From Bugulina stolonifera (lineage: Eukaryota; Bryozoa; Gymnolaemata; Cheilostomatida; Bugulidae), in NCBI GenBank assembly GCA_935421135.1, contig OW285196.1, positions 5,875,001 to 5,939,000 of the forward strand: a DNA stretch of 64,000 nucleotides, in the 5' to 3' direction. Positions 60,985 through 64,000 of this stretch are shown piece after piece; the stretch's first letter is position 1, and every line of letters begins with the position of its first letter. The position numbers were made by a program, and so were the translations under genes. Under the pieces are notes generated by a model that did not search any database, was not told the origin of the DNA, and saw only the letters and a program-made list of their open reading frames with translations.

Positions 60985-63461
60985 TAAGTTATGTTCACTC
61001 TGCGTTTTTATGTATAAGATCATCCCCATTTCAAAGATATACAAAATGCACAAAATATGCAACATATGGTATAAGGGAGCATCCATGGTCTGTTTCATAG
61101 GTCAAAAGAAATATTTGAAATTTTGTTCCTTCACCTGTCTGAGATATCCAGACATGGAAGCAATGTCAACAATACTATTGATGCTTCAGCTGACTTGACT
61201 GTCAGCTTTCAAGTGGCATAGGGGAGCAGGCAAGCAATGTGCTTGACTAGAGAGACACTAAGATTGGAACCAAAAGCACTGTCAACACCTATTAGTATGC
61301 CTCTGGAGTAGAACTAGTTAGCCTACTAGCTGATATTGCAGGGCAAGTAAGAGAGAAAACACACGCTCAACAATAATTATGTAAGCCTCCATTACAGGGT
61401 AAATAAAGACAGCAAGCCAATATTTATAGATATTCATGTACTAAGAGATGCTATTGAGGCATGAAAATTGTTACTTTGTGAAAGTATGTACGCCAACTTC
61501 GGTTTATTGTCGGTGCTTCTGATTGATTGGCTATTCTCCAAACACTAACAACATTGTTATCTTCTTTTTTAAATTTATAGGTAAACTGTCTTTTCTCTGC
61601 TTTTCTCGTCATGGATATTAAGTCGTGCACGGCTCAATATCCACATTGTAATATTTAACCAATCATATTGAATCGGCTCCTGTGTAGTGTTATTGAAGGG
61701 ATTTAGGAGTCATGTTCTCTTACCACTATTATTTCAAAGAGTATACAACTTCCTTGTACGCTGCTGTAGGTATTCTGGTATAATAACTAGGGCCACTTAC
61801 CAAATATTCTACAACTAAATGGTACTGTTTACTAATTAGAACGCATCGCACTGTATTGAATCACTCGTTAACACGTGAGGATATATTATTACAGAGTATT
61901 TACATGTAGTGATTAAACAGATAATCTGCTTGGCTTGGTATATACCTTCAGTAAGTACTGTAAATCACCATGCTTTACGACTTAAATCACTATTTTAATT
62001 TATATATTACAATGTATAATTTATTTACCAAACCCATGTCTAGAGCGGTAGTCGCAAATTATGTTAGAACGCTAAAAATCCAAGCCTTGTTTACCCTAAC
62101 CCCAACCTCCTACCAAGAGCTTTAAATTTGTCTAGTTCCTCCTTATTATTTGTATTCTAACGTTAATTGGAGTTGCCTTCACCACAACCAAGCCTAGAGT
62201 CTTTCAAAAATAGTATTGCACGCCATTTTGATTGATTAGATAATTTTAAAATTTGCCTTGTGTGCAATGAGTCGTCACATGGCTTGAAGTTAAACGAAAA
62301 GATAACTCCTCATTTATTGGTTTCTGCAAAAAACAAATATTTGCCATTTCCAGTTTTCTCCTGAACCTACTTTACAGACGCATTTGAACAATATCAGAAC
62401 TTTTACTGAAATTCTACAAATTCCGGCTTCACTTTGTAACAATGCTATAATATGATTGTTCGAGGACATGTGCAACGTAAGTAGTGAATAGGAGTAGACA
62501 TTGCGGTGTGTATCTCGGTAAATTTTAGTGCCAATCTGCATGTACATGTACATGTATGCTCACACTATTTGTACATAAAACGTATACTGACTAAAACTGG
62601 CTCAGCACCATTCTATCAGCTATCAAGGCTGTCAGAGATATTAATCAATACCCTAATCCTAAATCATCTGCTATGACTGTTCTTTTTCGCTTGAAATTTG
62701 TTTATTTGACACAGCATTAACTATTTCATAAATTCAGTATAATATTGTGTTAGAAAAAGGATGAACATAGCTTACTAACTTCACGTATAAAAGTGGCATA
62801 AAATAGTGTAATAATTATGAATAGTTAACTACATTTGAAGTGATGTTTATTTAACACATTAATAATGTGGTTAAACAGTCAAGTCTACAAGGCTAATGTT
62901 ATCCTAATGGCTCATTTTCATGGTCATCGTATGTACATGTATTATGTATATACGTACGTGTACATAATACATGTACATATAGATGTACGCTTACATATAT
63001 ACATGTACATGTACATGTACATGTATATGTACATGTATATGTACATGCACATGTATATGGCTAAATATGAAAAAAATTGTAGATTTAAAAAGCTTTCTAT
63101 AATATTTGTTGAAGAATGATGATATTTTATTCCATTAAAATGCTTGTGCTTTGGTTTAAGATAAGCTAAAAGACTTTCGAGTGTATCCCTGATATTATAC
63201 ACAAATACAAAAACATCAAGAGAATATTATTAGCATACAAGTTAGAATGTAGGCAAGAGCTAGTTGGCAATATTACATGCAAGAAATACCATAGACAGTT
63301 GGTGTGGGTAGTATCGTATCAAAATCTCTAACCTAATTAACATTCAACAGCCATTCTTCTAAGAGTAGATAGTGATCTGCTGTAAACAACATCAATGTAT
63401 ATTTAACTACTCCAGAAGTAAACTGAGCCAAAATTGATATCTAAACTGTTAATACATACTT
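60985..63461. other. No firm gene; possible 3' region of the channel gene
   Basis: Short open frames only. A stretch at about 62440-62314 on minus follows an acceptor-like TATTATAG and ends in a stop but is not supported otherwise. On minus an AATAAAA (TTTTATT near 63124) lies about 330 bases after the channel stop and may be its poly(A) signal. Confidence 0.4.
62930..63060. repeat. TACATGTA/TATATGTA-rich tandem run
   Basis: Almost continuous ACATGT hexamers (best at 62999-63057) that read MYMY on plus and YMYM on minus. This is the longest example of a word scattered over the whole window. Confidence 0.9.
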
Positions 63462-64000
63462 TTAGGTCCAAATATTAATCCTAACATCTCCATTACTACT
63501 GCCGGCGATCGGCTGAACTCTAGTTTTGTCATTGACCGAATTTGAAGTACATCGCATTACCAGTCTTGAGATCGTCATAATCAGAAATTCCAGGAACTCT
63601 GCCAACGTCAGCAAACTTGCTCCTATACAGACTCCAAATGTTCCACCGAGACTGGCTGAAATATAAAATGTACAAGTCATGTAGTAAAATTGTTTCTTTT
63701 AGAAGAGGAGCAGATTATAAAATTGGATTCTATTAGGAAAGTTTTCTGTTTTGACATACCTTTATAGATCACCAAAGGTCACATACCACACGGTCGCATG
63801 TACATGTTACCTGAAGTGTTGCTAATACTGTATATTTAATAGTATTTCCATCATTTCAATGTGAAACTTTTCACATGCTACAACTCACCTATCATGTCAG
63901 TAATTTTATATGCTATTTCTTCTTCCAATAGCTCGTAAGACATCTGTCCATAGTAGATGTCAACTGCTACGAAATTCTTTTTCATGTACTCCATTGGAAC
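63462..64000 (-). CDS. DEG/ENaC sodium channel, last two exons (partial)
   Basis: Exon 64000-63889 (5' part outside the window; donor GTGAGT) reads VAVDIYYGQMSYELLEEEIA and ends TDMI. Exon 63655-63462 (acceptor TTTCAG) starts ASLGGTFGVCIGASLLTLAE and continues FLEFLIMTISRLV. The join is in phase (one base left). This is the C-terminal hallmark of degenerin/ENaC/ASIC subunits: a beta strand with V-x-I-Y-Y, then L-G-G, then the second membrane segment with the G-A-S selectivity filter and the LLTLAEFLEF helix. The cytosolic tail is about 35 residues to the stop at 63462. Such subunits assemble as trimers in the plasma membrane and pass sodium in response to ligands, acid or force. The ligand cannot be read from this part. 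Confidence 0.92.

Noticed and set aside
62314..62553. 79-codon minus frame as terminal exon of the channel gene
   Set aside because: The channel frame already ends with a stop at 63462 after a normal tail.

Overview
The window is animal nuclear DNA: AT-rich and gene-poor, with spliced exons flanked by GT/AG introns and a large load of decayed transposons and simple repeats. Gene families (an NHL-propeller secreted protein, a DEG/ENaC channel, a Ty3/Gypsy pol tail, a reverse-transcriptase remnant), frequent TACATGTA runs and the lack of operons point to a marine invertebrate. A sponge or a mollusc-like lophotrochozoan both seem possible; the sequence alone does not settle this.

Genes. Most open frames are chance or repeat-derived. 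I could rebuild one complete gene by joining splice sites with consistent reading phase: a minus-strand, seven-exon gene (52906 down to 47462) for a predicted 546-residue secreted protein with a signal peptide, an NHL-type beta-propeller and a cysteine-bearing C-terminal region. The last exons of a DEG/ENaC sodium channel lie at the right edge (minus, 64000 to 63462). The 3' end of a second unidentified minus-strand gene lies at 56369-55200. A small unidentified minus-strand gene end lies at 7451-5226. Two orphan exons lie at 53275-53184 (minus) and 60770-60983 (plus).

Layout. 1-7.5 kb: mostly featureless DNA with TACATGTA clusters, a small minisatellite, a GC-rich island and gene A. 7.6-9.05 kb: foldback, hAT-like element rich in CAAGTC. 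9.05-11 kb: AT-rich. 11.1-11.8 kb: perfect 12-bp array (49.5 copies) between inverted flanks. 12.0-13.4 kb: 669-bp tandem duplication. 16.65-23.17 kb: element with identical 273-bp terminal inverted repeats and a 6-bp target duplication. 25.6 kb: AATG array. 26.7-30.5 kb: second TIR element with a 7-bp target duplication. 32-36 kb: diverged exon-like repeats. 36.4-39.9 kb: Gypsy 3' end split by a third TIR element. 39.9-41.07 kb: long CTA/CTG triplet array. 43.4-46.6 kb and 55.8-60.2 kb: related segmental duplications, with broken copies of exons of the NHL gene, on both sides of the intact gene.

The coherent story is a local family of secreted or surface NHL-type proteins on the minus strand that has been duplicated and eroded, in a neighbourhood shaped by at least four classes of DNA element. 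No prokaryotic system, CRISPR array or rRNA is present.
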